This document shows positions 32,451 to 42,264 of a stretch of DNA of 64,000 nt, piece after piece (position 1 is the first letter of the stretch; each line of letters opens with the position of its first letter). The stretch lies in NCBI RefSeq assembly GCF_001298445.1, contig NZ_CP012036.1, positions 6,387,525 through 6,451,524 on the forward strand, written 5' to 3'. Origin of the DNA: Nostoc piscinale CENA21 (GTDB lineage: Bacteria > Cyanobacteriota > Cyanobacteriia > Cyanobacteriales > Nostocaceae). Made by a program: the position numbers and the translations under genes. The notes beneath the pieces were generated by a model. That model worked only from the letters and a program-made list of their open reading frames with translations, did not search any database and was not told the origin of the DNA.

Positions 32451-33074
32451 ATGAGCGATCAAAATCCCTACGACAAACTTGGGGTGTCCGAAGATGCTAG
32501 CTTTGATGAGATTCAGGATGCTCGCAATCGCCTATTGGAGCAACACAGTGGCGATGCAAAGGCTCTGGAACTCATTGAAGCGTCTTATGATGCGATTTTA
32601 ATGGATCGGTTACGGATGCGCCAGGAAGGCAAAATCAAAGTACCTGAACGAATCCGGTTCCCAGAACTACGAGTCCAATTTCCTCCTAAAGAAGTTTCAA
32701 CTCCTCGTGAACAGTCGCCTGCATGGCTACAGAGGCTATTAGACCAGCCAACAACCGCAGATGTACTGTTACCAGGTGCTTGGTATTTAGGTTTGAGTGC
32801 TATTGGTATTTTCTATCCCACCTCTGGTGATCAAGTTTTACAGTTGGCGTTGGTGGTTGGGGTAGGTATTAGTGTTTACTTTCTCAATCGTAAAGAAGGT
32901 AAGTTCGGTAGAGCCGTTTTATTAACGCTGATTGGTCTAATTTTAGGCTTGATTATTGGCGGATTGATTGCAAGCGGTTTACCACAAATCAGTTTGGTGA
33001 GACTGAATCCTGAGCAATTTTCTACAGTGTTCACGTTTATATTATTGTGGTTAATTAGTAGCTTTCTGCGGTAA
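32451..33074 (+). CDS. CPP1-like J-domain-related membrane protein
   Basis: A 207-residue protein. The N-terminal 60 residues are J-like (NPYDKLGVSEDASFDEIQDARNRLLEQH, EASYDAILMDRLRMRQEGKI) without the HPD motif, so it should not stimulate Hsp70. Three to four membrane segments follow (VLLPGAWYLGLSAIGIFYP, LQLALVVGVGISVYFL, AVLLTLIGLILGLIIGGLI, TVFTFILLWLISSF). This is the layout of plant/cyanobacterial CPP1 (chaperone-like protein of protochlorophyllide oxidoreductase). A role in stabilising that enzyme is known in plants and inferred here. Confidence 0.8.
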   Translation: MSDQNPYDKLGVSEDASFDEIQDARNRLLEQHSGDAKALELIEASYDAILMDRLRMRQEGKIKVPERIRFPELRVQFPPKEVSTPREQSPAWLQRLLDQPTTADVLLPGAWYLGLSAIGIFYPTSGDQVLQLALVVGVGISVYFLNRKEGKFGRAVLLTLIGLILGLIIGGLIASGLPQISLVRLNPEQFSTVFTFILLWLISSFLR

Positions 33075-33133
33075 TATATAAAATTTGGCATTGATTATGG
33101 GTAGCAGATGATTGATTCTGCTACCCATATTTA

Positions 33134-33832
33134 TTATCGGACTGTTAGAGTACTCTTTTCTAAGATGAGAGCTACGGCTGAACTTAAATTAGGAACAATC
33201 AAATCGGGGCGGTATAGTTCTAGTTGAGCGCGATCGCGGATACCGGATTCTACAGCCATGACTTTAATATTATGGGTTTTAGCAGCAGTGATATCGGCTT
33301 CTGTGTCTCCCACCATCCATGTATCGCTAACGGAAGATATTTCTTTTAAGGCTTTGGCCATTAACAATGGCTTATCGTCAATGTCACGGGTCTTAACATA
33401 GTCGTTGCTCAGACAATAACGGCGATTTTCGGGAAAAAATCTCCCTAAATCAAATTTTTGAAAGGCAAAGTCTAATTCCCAAACTCGCCGCATGGTCATG
33501 ACTGCTAAGTCAATTCCGGCGGCTTGAATTTTTTCTAATGCTTCTACAGCACCTGGCATTAAGGTGTCATAGTCAAAATAAGGTTCTGTATGTACTGTTT
33601 TCCGCCGCAGTTGTGAAAATTCTTGTGCTTGTGCTTCATCAAGTCCAGAATTTAACGCAATTTGTTTTTCGGGAATTCTAGCTCGCTTTTGTTGCCAAAA
33701 TTCAGCTTTACTTAATTGTCGTACTGCTTGACCTGGACGTTGGGTTTTTTGCAAACAATATTGATAAACACGATAGTACCGTTCAGAAACATCAACAATG
33801 GGGCCGTCGAAGTCGGTAAATAGTCTTAGCAT
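33134..33832 (-). CDS. HAD-superfamily hydrolase
   Basis: A 232-residue protein with HAD motifs: motif I as FTDFDGPIVD near the N-terminus (nucleophile Asp), a helical cap (about 20-100), motif II AVMTMRR, motif III Lys in DDKPLLMAKAL, and motif IV MVGDTEADITAAKTHNIKVMAVESG. This fits a phosphoglycolate-phosphatase-like enzyme; the substrate cannot be read. It is convergent with the CPP1-like gene. Confidence 0.85.
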   Translation of the reverse strand: MLRLFTDFDGPIVDVSERYYRVYQYCLQKTQRPGQAVRQLSKAEFWQQKRARIPEKQIALNSGLDEAQAQEFSQLRRKTVHTEPYFDYDTLMPGAVEALEKIQAAGIDLAVMTMRRVWELDFAFQKFDLGRFFPENRRYCLSNDYVKTRDIDDKPLLMAKALKEISSVSDTWMVGDTEADITAAKTHNIKVMAVESGIRDRAQLELYRPDLIVPNLSSAVALILEKSTLTVR

Positions 33833-33995
33833 CGGCGGAATTTAAATGTTAATTTTTCTTAAGAGTAACTTAATTGTGTATTAATAGTCATTATCTGGTT
33901 AATTAATGTAAATATTTATTTCAAATTGTTGGGTTAAGCAATACAAAACCCAACGATTTGACAGTTGATAAGTGGGTAAGAGGAAAGAAACCTAA

Positions 33996-34838
33996 TTATT
34001 GGAACGTTGAAGAATCGATGTTAAGTAAACGGCGAACAGCTTGTTCTATATCTGTTTCTTTGATTAAAGATTCGCCGATTAAAACGGCGTTGGTACCAGC
34101 TGCTGCCATCAGAGATAAATCAGCGTGGGTGTAAAGTCCCGATTCACTGACGACGATCGCACCCAAGTTGTGAATTTGCGATCGCCTAGCGGCTAGTAGT
34201 CTTTGAGTTGTGCTGATATCGACGGTAAAGTCTACTAAACTTTGGTTGTTAATTCCAATCAAGCGGACATCATCTAGCTGCAATACTCGATCCAGTTCAG
34301 CTAAAGTATGTACTTCTATTAAGGCACTCATCCCCAGATAATGAATGATGCGTTGAAAATCTTGCAGTTGTCTATCTGTGAGAATTGCGGCTATCAGTAG
34401 AACTGCATCTGCTCCTGCGGCTCGTGCTAAATAAATTTGGCAGGGATCAATAATAAACTCTTTACAAAGCAGTGGTACTGATACTTTGTGGCGAATCATC
34501 CGCAAACTTTCAAAACTACCTTGAAAAAATGTTCGTTCGGTGAAGACAGAAATGCAAGCTGCACCAGCACGTTCGTAAGCTTTGGCGATCGCAATAGCAT
34601 CAAAGTCTGCACGAATCATCCCATAACCAGGAGATGCTTTTTGAATTTCTGCAATTAAACTAGGTTTATAAGGATTTTGTTGTAAGGCGGTTAAGAAATC
34701 TCTGATGGTGGGTGCAGCTGTTAACTGACGTTGCAAAGAAGCTAAAGACATGTGTTGTTGAATCTGTGCAACTTCTTGCTTTTTTTGCCACACAATTTCT
34801 CTTAACATAGGTTGGAGATGAGGATTCACAGTAGTCAT
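33996..34838 (-). CDS. trpC: Indole-3-glycerol phosphate synthase
   Basis: It catalyses ring closure to indole-3-glycerol phosphate in tryptophan synthesis. The (beta/alpha)8 motifs are clear: LREIVWQKKQEVAQ, KPSLIAEIQKASPGYGMIRADFD, ISVFTERTFFQGSFESL, VPLLCKEFIIDPCQIYLARAAGADAVLLIAAIL, LIGINNQSLVDFTVDISTT, VVSESGLYTHADL and GTNAVLIGESLI. The usual KxSPS and INNRNL appear as KASPG and INNQSL, slightly divergent. Cyanobacteria often have two paralogues, so this may be the secondary copy. ATG 34838 is preferred over 34850. Confidence 0.9.
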   Translation of the reverse strand: MTTVNPHLQPMLREIVWQKKQEVAQIQQHMSLASLQRQLTAAPTIRDFLTALQQNPYKPSLIAEIQKASPGYGMIRADFDAIAIAKAYERAGAACISVFTERTFFQGSFESLRMIRHKVSVPLLCKEFIIDPCQIYLARAAGADAVLLIAAILTDRQLQDFQRIIHYLGMSALIEVHTLAELDRVLQLDDVRLIGINNQSLVDFTVDISTTQRLLAARRSQIHNLGAIVVSESGLYTHADLSLMAAAGTNAVLIGESLIKETDIEQAVRRLLNIDSSTFQ

Positions 34839-35102
34839 CGGGTAAATCATAAGTTGCCAAAAATTGGGAAGTGAGATGAATTAAAAACATTAAGTATTCA
34901 CATCAGCACAATAAATTGGTCTGATTAGAAAGTTTTCAAACGAATTCTTTGGTATTTATAGCAAGAAATCTGCTATAAATTACAATGCAAAATATGAACA
35001 TCAGCCAGAAATATCTGGCTAATGCAGGAGTTTTTTCAGGTAGATAAGGCTAGATAATTGCTGATGAAAATTGTATGTTTTAAGAGCGTACGCAATTTGC
35101 TT

Positions 35103-35354
35103 TTAGGTCAAGACACCTATTTTATGTTTAGAATCTTGAGATGCGTTGGGCTTTCCACCGTGGAGTAAGTAGTTATTTTTGAGGAGACGAATATAAGTGC
35201 GGTAAGGAATGTAGTCTATGGGGTTATAACCAGAAAATCTCAGCATTAAAACACATGCCCAGGAGTATTTACCTGCAATAATTGCTTTAATAATTTGTTC
35301 GACTTGTTCTGTATTAATGGGTTTAGCTTTTTGTAGGTTATCTAGTTGATACAT
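35103..35354 (-). CDS. HetP-family protein (heterocyst commitment)
   Basis: An 83-residue protein with the HetP core: [47 protein letters not shown]. In Anabaena, HetP and its paralogues influence commitment to heterocyst differentiation, acting after HetR. The short length suggests one of the small paralogues rather than HetP itself. The gene stands alone with a long upstream leader that includes a 13-bp inverted repeat. It supports a heterocystous host. Confidence 0.8.
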   Translation of the reverse strand: MYQLDNLQKAKPINTEQVEQIIKAIIAGKYSWACVLMLRFSGYNPIDYIPYRTYIRLLKNNYLLHGGKPNASQDSKHKIGVLT

Positions 35355-35482
35355 AAAACCCTCTTTTTGGTTTTCATCCTAGATTTTCTAGGTTGGATTA
35401 TCTTTAGTACCAAAAACTCTATTCGGGGTATCCGCCTATTGTTTCACGGATATAAATAGGACGGATAATTATAGGCTAGGCT

Positions 35483-35531
35483 ATCGATATGCGCCTACAT
35501 ATTTGCCCCCAAAAATGCGGCGTATATCGAT
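35483..35531. promoter_or_regulatory. Inverted repeat upstream of HetP-like gene
   Basis: Arms ATCGATATGCGCC (35483-35495) and GGCGTATATCGAT (35519-35531) pair with one mismatch around a 23-nt loop. On the plus strand GAAAATTTTTTTT follows, so it could be a terminator for that strand. It could also be an operator or leader structure for the minus-strand HetP-like gene starting 130 nt away. Confidence 0.4.
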
Positions 35532-35585
35532 GAAAATTTTTTTTAATTACACTAGGGACTGTAATTTTTGTAGGTAGTTACCTAC

Positions 35586-36090
35586 TCAATTTTGGATAAT
35601 CTCCAGACCAATCACTCCCGCCGAAAAAGTTCTGCTCGGAACTTGGCGAAAGTAAAAGTAGTAGAATGCCACTTCAACTAATTTGGCATACTCACCTGTT
35701 TCATGGTTTGGTAGAAGACGTTGACCCTTGTAGTTTATGGATTGGCCTGTAGGTGGTAGATGAAGAGTGTAATTCACACTGAAGACAAGCTGACGCTCAT
35801 GTGCTGCGTTCTTCTTCTGCAAATAATTCTGTGCTGATCTGAAGTGTCATTGCCAATAGTTGCGGGTGGTGGGATAAACACTCCCGTAACATTGGGAATA
35901 ATACTTGAGCGCGATCGCTGATTACCCAGATGGTTAATTCCATCAAGTCAATTGCCCATCTTTGATATCGTCCTGAATATGCGTAGCTGCTGGTGAATAA
36001 GCCTCCACGAATCCAGGTGAAACATTTTGATTTCAGTGACAGTGCAGGATAAATGAACATCGCCCAAGGTTTGGTAGGTGAAGGAATCAC
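35586..36090 (-). pseudogene. Unrecognised gene in two overlapping frames
   Basis: One frame (36090-35797) ends LAMTLQISTELFAEEERST. A second (35822-35586) continues with plausible protein (RQLVFSVNYTLHLPPTGQSIN, YAKLVEVAFYYFYFRQV). Together they could be one protein of about 165 residues broken by a shift near 35810, or two unrelated short frames. I recognise no family. No homopolymer sits at the break, unlike the other shifts in this window. Confidence 0.3.
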
Positions 36091-37394
36091 AAATCATCGG
36101 CATTTCTTGTAAACTTTTGCAGAGCATATAGCGCGATCGCTGGATTTTTCCATCAATCTCGCTACCTCAACAAAACAAGTTTGACACTACAGCACTAAAT
36201 CAATCAGCACTAACAGAATTTGAAAATAGGGGTGGATGGGCATCAACTAGCATTGTGATTTGCGAGAGTGATTGATCCATAGTCCCGCCCCTATCAATAA
36301 ACCGTGTTGCAGAAGCTGCTTCTTTGTTAAGACTACTGAATATTAGGTCGCAGATATATGATGATTGTTTTGCTAGACCTATCTATTATTTCGCTCTTGC
36401 TATAGAAATTTGGTGTGATTTCCGAATTTAAGTAGAAAGGTGTAAAAAAAACCGAAGTATGTAACTAAAAGTAAAGTTGCCCCAAACCCTCTTCCCTTCT
36501 GCCTCCTGCCTTCTGCCTTTCCCTAACTATAAATATTCATACCCATTTACTTATTTGTGTAGCTAGGAATTAGGGAGTCAGTGTACTGATTTTTCAGCAA
36601 TTAAATATGATTCCTATATTAATTAATTTTTGTCAACTTTCTACTGCTTTGCATCAATACTAACAATGCAGTGATATGACATGATCTGAACAACAATCAA
36701 TGTTTGACTCTCTCTGCGATTTTTTTGTCGTCACAATTAATTTTATGTATTTTACAATACATAAAAACTTAATATTTTTTAATTCTAAAGCTGGATGTAT
36801 ATCTGATTATTCATCTTTTTTATGGTGTGTTTTAACTTATTTTATTGATTTATTTATACCTATAGATAGATGATTTGGTTTATTATTTTATAGTTAGATT
36901 CCCTAGGGAGTAAAATTTAAAAAAATAAATATTATATGAACCAACCCAGATAATAAAGATTACGATATTTTTCTAATATTTACTTTTGTAACCAGTCGAA
37001 ATTAGTAAACTTATGTCAGTTTACAGTACGTTGGTCATAGTGAATGTGATTTTTTTGAGTCGATTCATATCTAAGATTTTGATATAAATATATACTTTTT
37101 AGCTCTAATCTCATACTAATTATTTACTTGGCACGAAAGCTGAGATATCTAATTTTTATTAATAAACAACGGGCTGTTTATACTGTGATTAGCTACTGAA
37201 TTAGCAGTAAAAATGAAGTTGTCTTTATATTTCCTATATAAAAATTTTACTTTTTGACAAGCAATATTTTTTCATATCAAGAAAATAAAAGTGATATCTT
37301 TTTATTGGTAGAATATTTTTAAATAAATCAGCAATTTCAATTAATTTTTAATTTTCACTTTGCTATCGCCATTGATTCAGGCTATCTGTATGGC
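36091..37394. other. 1.3-kb A/T-rich intergenic region
   Basis: I see no gene. The distal half (36700-37390) is extremely A/T-rich. A C/T-rich stretch at about 36487-36525 (CTTCTGCCTCCTGCCTTCTG) is repetitive. The end presumably holds the promoter of the sensor kinase, whose ribosome-binding site AAAGGAG is at about 37412. Confidence 0.4.
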
Positions 37395-37427
37395 TTGATT
37401 ATCAAATATTTAAAAGGAGTGCGGGAT

Positions 37428-38724
37428 ATGAAAACTGACGGTTACACGTTAGTTCGTTCCATCTCTCAACGAATGCAAAAACCACAAGCAGAGTTGACAT
37501 TTGTCCGTCAAGGCTGGGAATTTAACCACATTTTCAGGTGTAAGAGTGATGAAATATTAGAGCTAAATATGCACACTTTAATTGAGGAATTACAAGAGAT
37601 TAACAAACATTTACAGCAAGATATTTTAGAACTGAAGCAGAAAGAATCGAGTTTAGAAAAATCTGCAACTTTACTGCGTTATATTTTGGCATCAACGGCT
37701 CATGGCATGATGGCAGTTAGTTTAGAGGCAGATATTGTTAGTGTGAATCAACAATTCATCGATATGTGGCGGGTTCCCAAATCTCTGAAAATATCAAGAG
37801 ATAGTGTGCAGTGGCGAAATTTTTTTGGAAACCCAACTAAAACAGCCGCAGTTATTACATGATTCGATGTGGGAGATGAGGTGTGATTTTACAGGCGATC
37901 GCTACGATATTTTAGAGTTAAAAGATGGTCGAGTCTTCGCGCAATACTCCAAACCGCAGAGGCTAGAAGAAAAAATTATTGGGAGAGTCTGGAGTATTTG
38001 GGATATTTCCGAACTTAGCCAAACTGTAGAAAAATCACAACAACTCGGCGAACTGCGATCGCAATTTTTATCTATGGTGTCTCACCAATTACGTACACCG
38101 CTGAATGTAGTTTCATTTTCTAATAGCTTACTCAAAAAGCACATCCATGAATGGACGAGTGAAAAAACTCTACCATTGTTAGAGCGGATTCAAACAGCCG
38201 TCGAACAACTAAGCAGAATGTTAGACGACATTTTGTTGTTTGCCAAAGCAGAAGCGGCTAAATTAAATATCGAGGCTAAACCGCTGAATTTAGTACAGTT
38301 TTGCCATGAGATAGTAGCGCAAATTCATACTTGCAATAACCAAAACAAAGTTAATTTTGACAGTCAAGGTTCCTGCTGCACTACTTCTATCGATAGAAAA
38401 TTACTAGCACCGATTCTGAAAAACTTACTCGACAATGCAATTAAATATTCTCCATCAGGTGCGGTGGTAGATTTACAACTTTTCTGCGAACCAGAGAAGG
38501 TGATTTTTCAAGTTGCAGATAGAGGTATTGGTATACCTGTAGCAGACCAACAGCGACTATTTGAACCATTTTATCGAGGTAGCAATATTGCTCATCTACC
38601 AGGTACTGGACTAGGACTATCAATTGTGAAAACTCTGGTTGACTTACATGGTGGTCACATTGATATGAAAAGTGAAGTTGGTGTAGGCACAACTTTTACA
38701 GTTATCTTCCCCTCCATGAAATAA
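37428..38724 (+). CDS. PAS-containing sensor histidine kinase (apparent frameshift at T7)
   Basis: The N-terminal coiled segment (about 40-85) leads into a PAS domain (LLRYILASTAHGMMAVSLEADIVSVNQQFIDMWRVP). The frame then breaks at a T7 run (37820-37826). Dropping one T continues with LETQLKQPQLLHDSMWEMRC, LKDGRVFAQYSKPQRL, the H-box FLSMVSHQLRTPLNVV, then N, G1, F and G2 boxes (LKNLLDNAIKYSPSG, VADRGIGIP, LFEPFYRG, PGTGLGLSIVKTLVDLHGG). The product is 431 residues and cytoplasmic, as no membrane segments are seen. ATG 37428 follows AAAGGAG. It is likely the partner of the next response regulator. Confidence 0.85.
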
Positions 38725-38773
38725 AAGTTTTGAATGAGTTTTTTAACCTGCCACAAATCCTACTGATGAAACA

Positions 38774-39625
38774 ATGATGCACACATCGTCGTACACAATT
38801 CTGGTCATTGAAGATGATAGTGTTACTCGTAATCTCTTCTTAGAGAGTCTACAAGCTGAAGGTTATGACACCATCAGCGCAGAAAATGGTCGTATTGGTA
38901 TCCAGTTAGCACAAGAGAATTTACCTGATTTGGTTATCTGTGATATCTCGATGCCAGATATTGATGGTTATGGTGTTTTAAATGGTTTACGTCAAGACCC
39001 ACTCACAGCAATTATTCCGTTTATTTTTCTCACTGGTAGCGATACTAAAGATGCTTTACGTAAAGGTATGGAGTTGGGTGCGGATGATTATCTTACCAAA
39101 CCTTTGACTGTAGAGCAATTGCTCAAGGCGATTCAAATCCGGTTAGAAAAACAAGCTTTGCTCAGGTATTGGTACGCTACTCAATCACAACAAATTTCGG
39201 AATCTATACCTGCAAACATGACTGTCTCAGAAAAGCCAAAGTCTATTTTCCCATCGGTTCCCCAACTCCAACAAGTTTTTGACTACATTGAAGCGAATTA
39301 TCACCAAGGAATTACTTTAGCGAAAGTTGCTGAAGCGGTGGGTTATTCCCGCGCTTATTTAACCAACCGAGTCGCCAAACAAACAGGAGAAACTGTCAAC
39401 GGCTGGATTTTGAAGCGACGGATGATGGCGGCGCGTTCTTTATTGAAGGATACTAGCCAAACTGTTGAGCAAATTGCTTTGGCTTTAGGTTATCAAAATG
39501 CTTGTCACTTTTCTCGCCAATTTCGCCAGTATCATGGCATACCTCCTAAACATTGGCGAAAAAAGCAGCAGCTTCTTAATACTTGCACTCAGTTGGAAAA
39601 GTGCTTGCATGTGAGTCAGAGATAG
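38774..39625 (+). CDS. Response regulator with AraC-type DNA-binding domain
   Basis: The receiver (about 8-122) has VIEDDSVTRNLF, LVICDISMPDIDGYG (phospho-Asp), FIFLTGSDTKDALRKGMELGADDYLTKPL. A linker is followed by an AraC/XylS domain (about 175-270): FDYIEANYHQGITLAKVAEAVGYSRAYLTNRVAKQTG, WILKRRMMAARSLLKDTSQTVEQIALALGYQNACHFSRQFRQYHGIPPKHWR. It follows the sensor kinase by about 50 nt and is probably its cognate regulator. Target genes are not evident. Confidence 0.93.
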   Translation: MMHTSSYTILVIEDDSVTRNLFLESLQAEGYDTISAENGRIGIQLAQENLPDLVICDISMPDIDGYGVLNGLRQDPLTAIIPFIFLTGSDTKDALRKGMELGADDYLTKPLTVEQLLKAIQIRLEKQALLRYWYATQSQQISESIPANMTVSEKPKSIFPSVPQLQQVFDYIEANYHQGITLAKVAEAVGYSRAYLTNRVAKQTGETVNGWILKRRMMAARSLLKDTSQTVEQIALALGYQNACHFSRQFRQYHGIPPKHWRKKQQLLNTCTQLEKCLHVSQR

Positions 39626-39682
39626 TATGGCGGAAGGGGGGACAAGGGAGACAAGGGAGACAAGGGGGATAAAAGTTTATTT

Positions 39683-40465
39683 GGCGTTGCTGAATCACAA
39701 GATGAATTATGCGATCGCTATATCCTCGCGGGGGCTTTGCTCCCGCATTGGAATACAACGATGCTGGAGATAATAAACTAACAATCTAATAGAGAGTTCC
39801 AGCATTTCTACTGACTTAGAATAACAAAAAGTCTTTCTATGTAATCGGGCTAAATAATGTCTTAATCTGCTATTTTCACCTTCTACTCGTGTCATATAAG
39901 TTTTACACACAAGATGGTCTTCTTGATTAATAAAACATGGATAAACCGGATAGCCATCCGTTACATAAAAATATGAGTTCCACGCTTTAATCCTCTGCCA
40001 CAACTGTTGAAAAGTTTCTGAACTTCTATCTCCTAAAACCCATCCTAAAATCCCCGAAGTCTTGTGGTTGACTACACTCCATACCCAAATTTTGTTTTTT
40101 TTGACCCGACAAAAGTTTCTAATTCATCAATTTCAGTTATTTCAGGTATTTCAGCTGTTTCGGGATGTTCTGGTAACTGACCACCCATTTGTTTCACCCA
40201 ATAAATTACTGTTGTATGATGTACTTTTTTTTACTCTTTCTATGGCACGGAAACCAGAACCATTAACATACATTTCTAAGCATTCTCGTTTAATTTCGTC
40301 ACCATAACCCTTTTGATTGTGATATTCAATAAATTGACGACCACAATCTGCACAAATGTAGTTTTGTTTACCTCTTTGTCTACCGTTCTTACGGATATGA
40401 GAGGAATTACAACGCGGACATTCCATGAAGATTCACCCTAATTCATATTCTCATTATGCAACGCC
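39683..40465 (-). mobile_element. IS1-family insertion sequence (783 bp) with 8-bp target duplication
   Basis: The ends begin GGCGTTGC on both sides (39683 inward and, on the complement, 40465 inward). They are flanked by GTTTATTT at 39675-39682 and 40466-40473, an exact 8-bp duplication as made by IS1. It inserted at the very 3' end of the DUF3082 gene, whose stop codon lies partly in the duplication. The intact duplication suggests a recent, simple insertion. Confidence 0.9.
39707..40426 (-). pseudogene. IS1-family transposase, in several frames
   Basis: The N-terminal zinc/HTH part (MECPRCNSSHIRKNGRQRGKQNYICADCGRQFIE, FRAIERVKK) and the C-terminal catalytic part (IKAWNSYFYVTDGYPVY, VEGENSRLRHYLARLHRKTFCYSKSVEML) are in different frames. 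A T8 run at 40225-40232 looks one base too long. A second T8 run (40095-40102; A8 in sense, TCAAAAAAAAC) needs a -1 shift, a normal programmed slip in IS1. With both, a typical about 240-residue enzyme results. Part of the apparent damage may thus be natural frameshifting. Confidence 0.8.
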
Positions 40466-40471
40466 GTTTAT

Positions 40472-40795
40472 TTAGTTGCTTTTTGGTTTGGCTGATAGCT
40501 GCTGTATTAATAGTTGCACAGCTAGAGCGATTAAACCAATCGCTACTATCCCAAATATGCCACTACCTAAAGCAACTATCCCCACAACTAAGGTGCGTAC
40601 CGCAGAGCTAATCTTGATGACGAGTTCATTTTGAGAATGAAGTGGTTTGCTGGCGAAGTTAGTAGCGATCGCAATCATCAGCGAATATAAAGTATAGGCT
40701 AATCCACTAGAAATGATTGCGCCTGTTATGCAGCGTAGTGGTGATACTTGAGTTGGTGTTGTGGTTTCTTTTGGTGTAATGTTTTGGTCACTCAT
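40472..40795 (-). CDS. DUF3082 family membrane protein
   Basis: ATG 40795 (MSDQNITPKETT) is preferred over an upstream start at 40852. The 107-residue protein has two membrane segments (LRCITGAIISSGLAYTLYSLMIAIA and TLVVGIVALGSGIFGIVAIGLIALAVQLLIQ), as in cyanobacterial DUF3082 proteins of unknown function. The IS1 insertion lies at its stop codon and leaves the coding sequence essentially complete. Confidence 0.75.
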   Translation of the reverse strand: MSDQNITPKETTTPTQVSPLRCITGAIISSGLAYTLYSLMIAIATNFASKPLHSQNELVIKISSAVRTLVVGIVALGSGIFGIVAIGLIALAVQLLIQQLSAKPKSN

Positions 40796-41028
40796 ACAAT
40801 TTAATTTGAACTCGACTGGTTGAACAAAGACGAAAAAGGCTGAGACTGGCATAATCAGAAATCTTCCATAGCGTCTCAGTTATGTCCACAATTGTATCTT
40901 GCTTGCTACATTAATCTGAATATACCCATACAGACATATCTGGACTGCCCAAATATCAGCAATTAGATACATTGGAGTGGGATTTGTCTGAATGTTTTAA
41001 TTGAATTAAACAACTCCTATCTAAAATT

Positions 41029-41319
41029 ATGGACAATACATTAGTTGATAAAACCTTCCGTGATAGCAATGGTAATATTGTCATTGCTCAAATGCCAAAC
41101 TTACCTCTGATTGTGTGGTTTGTCACAAGTATATTGTCGCTAATTTTTTCGACTGGGAAAATCAATTTAGTGTTTGATACCCTGGCGACTGGCTCTTTGT
41201 TTACTTGGGCTTGGCTAGAATTGTTTGAAGGTGTGAATTATTTTCGCAGAGCTTTAGGACTTGTGGTCTTGATTGGTATTGTTGCATTCAAAGTTCAGAA
41301 TCAGTTTGGTTTAGATTGA
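41029..41319 (+). CDS. Small membrane protein
   Basis: A 96-residue protein with two to three hydrophobic helices (LPLIVWFVTSILSLIFS, LATGSLFTWAWLELFEGVNYF, ALGLVVLIGIVAFKV). No named family is recognised; similar short proteins are common in cyanobacteria. It is convergent with ispE, overlapping its end by 9 nt. Confidence 0.65.
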   Translation: MDNTLVDKTFRDSNGNIVIAQMPNLPLIVWFVTSILSLIFSTGKINLVFDTLATGSLFTWAWLELFEGVNYFRRALGLVVLIGIVAFKVQNQFGLD

Positions 41320-42264
41320 CGATGCTATCTGAATGCCATGTGTAATGGTGCGAGTCACAAACAATTCTAAATCTTCGTCGGGAATTGCTTTCCTGATGTA
41401 TTGTTTGACTGCTTGTGCTTGCGCTTCCGACTCGACAATTGCAAACACACTCGGCCCAGAACCAGACATCATTGTTCCGAGAACTCCTGGTTGAGTTGCA
41501 AACAGTTCCCGCAGTTGCATGACTTGGGAATAAGCAGGTAAAACTACACGCTCTAAATCATTGTGCAACTTTTGAGCAATTTCTGTTGCATCTTTATGGA
41601 CTATTGCTTTGACTATTTCACCAGAATGAACTGCGGCGGCGCGGGCGGCTAAATCTTCGGTGTTTTTCAGATAGGTATGACCAAATTCTTGACGATAGGT
41701 TTTGTATGCCCAAGGGGTAGATACTTCGAGACTACGATATTTTGCCAATACTATATATATATGATCTAAACTCGGCAGTGGCGCGAGTTGTTCTCCTCTA
41801 CCTGTAGCGATCGCTGTTCCACCCGCCACACAAAATGGTATATCTGAACCTAGAATAGCGCCCAACTCTTCAATTTCTGTTTGAGTCAGTCCCAAGTTCC
41901 ACAATAAATCTATCCCGACTAATACCGCCGCTGCATTTGTGGAACCTCCTGCTAACCCAGCCGCGACGGGAATATTTTTCTCTAATGTAATTTCCACACC
42001 GCCATGTTTAGCCGCAGCTTCGGGAAATTGTTTGGTCATTAATTCGGCGGCGCGATAGACGAGATTAGTTTTATCGGTGGGGACTTGGGGATGGTTACAG
42101 TGGACGCGAATAATTTGTTCACTGATGGCGCGGACAGAAATTTTGTCGGCGAGGTCGATGCTTTGCAAAATCATGACTAACTCATGATAACCATCGGGGC
42201 GATCGCCGATGATTTCCAAATACAAATTTATTTTGGCAGGAGCGATGAGAGTGTAACTACGCAT
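41311..42264 (-). CDS. ispE: 4-diphosphocytidyl-2-C-methyl-D-erythritol kinase
   Basis: A GHMP kinase of the MEP isoprenoid pathway. Motifs: SYTLIAPAKINLYLEIIGDRPDGYHEL, the ATP loop NIPVAAGLAGGSTNAAAVL, LGAILGSDIPFCVAGGTAIATGRGEQL, and the C-terminal GTMMSGSGPSVFAI. 317 residues, normal length. It overlaps the 3' end of rsmA by 8 nt, a common rsmA-ispE arrangement in cyanobacteria. Confidence 0.96.
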   Translation of the reverse strand: MRSYTLIAPAKINLYLEIIGDRPDGYHELVMILQSIDLADKISVRAISEQIIRVHCNHPQVPTDKTNLVYRAAELMTKQFPEAAAKHGGVEITLEKNIPVAAGLAGGSTNAAAVLVGIDLLWNLGLTQTEIEELGAILGSDIPFCVAGGTAIATGRGEQLAPLPSLDHIYIVLAKYRSLEVSTPWAYKTYRQEFGHTYLKNTEDLAARAAAVHSGEIVKAIVHKDATEIAQKLHNDLERVVLPAYSQVMQLRELFATQPGVLGTMMSGSGPSVFAIVESEAQAQAVKQYIRKAIPDEDLELFVTRTITHGIQIASSI

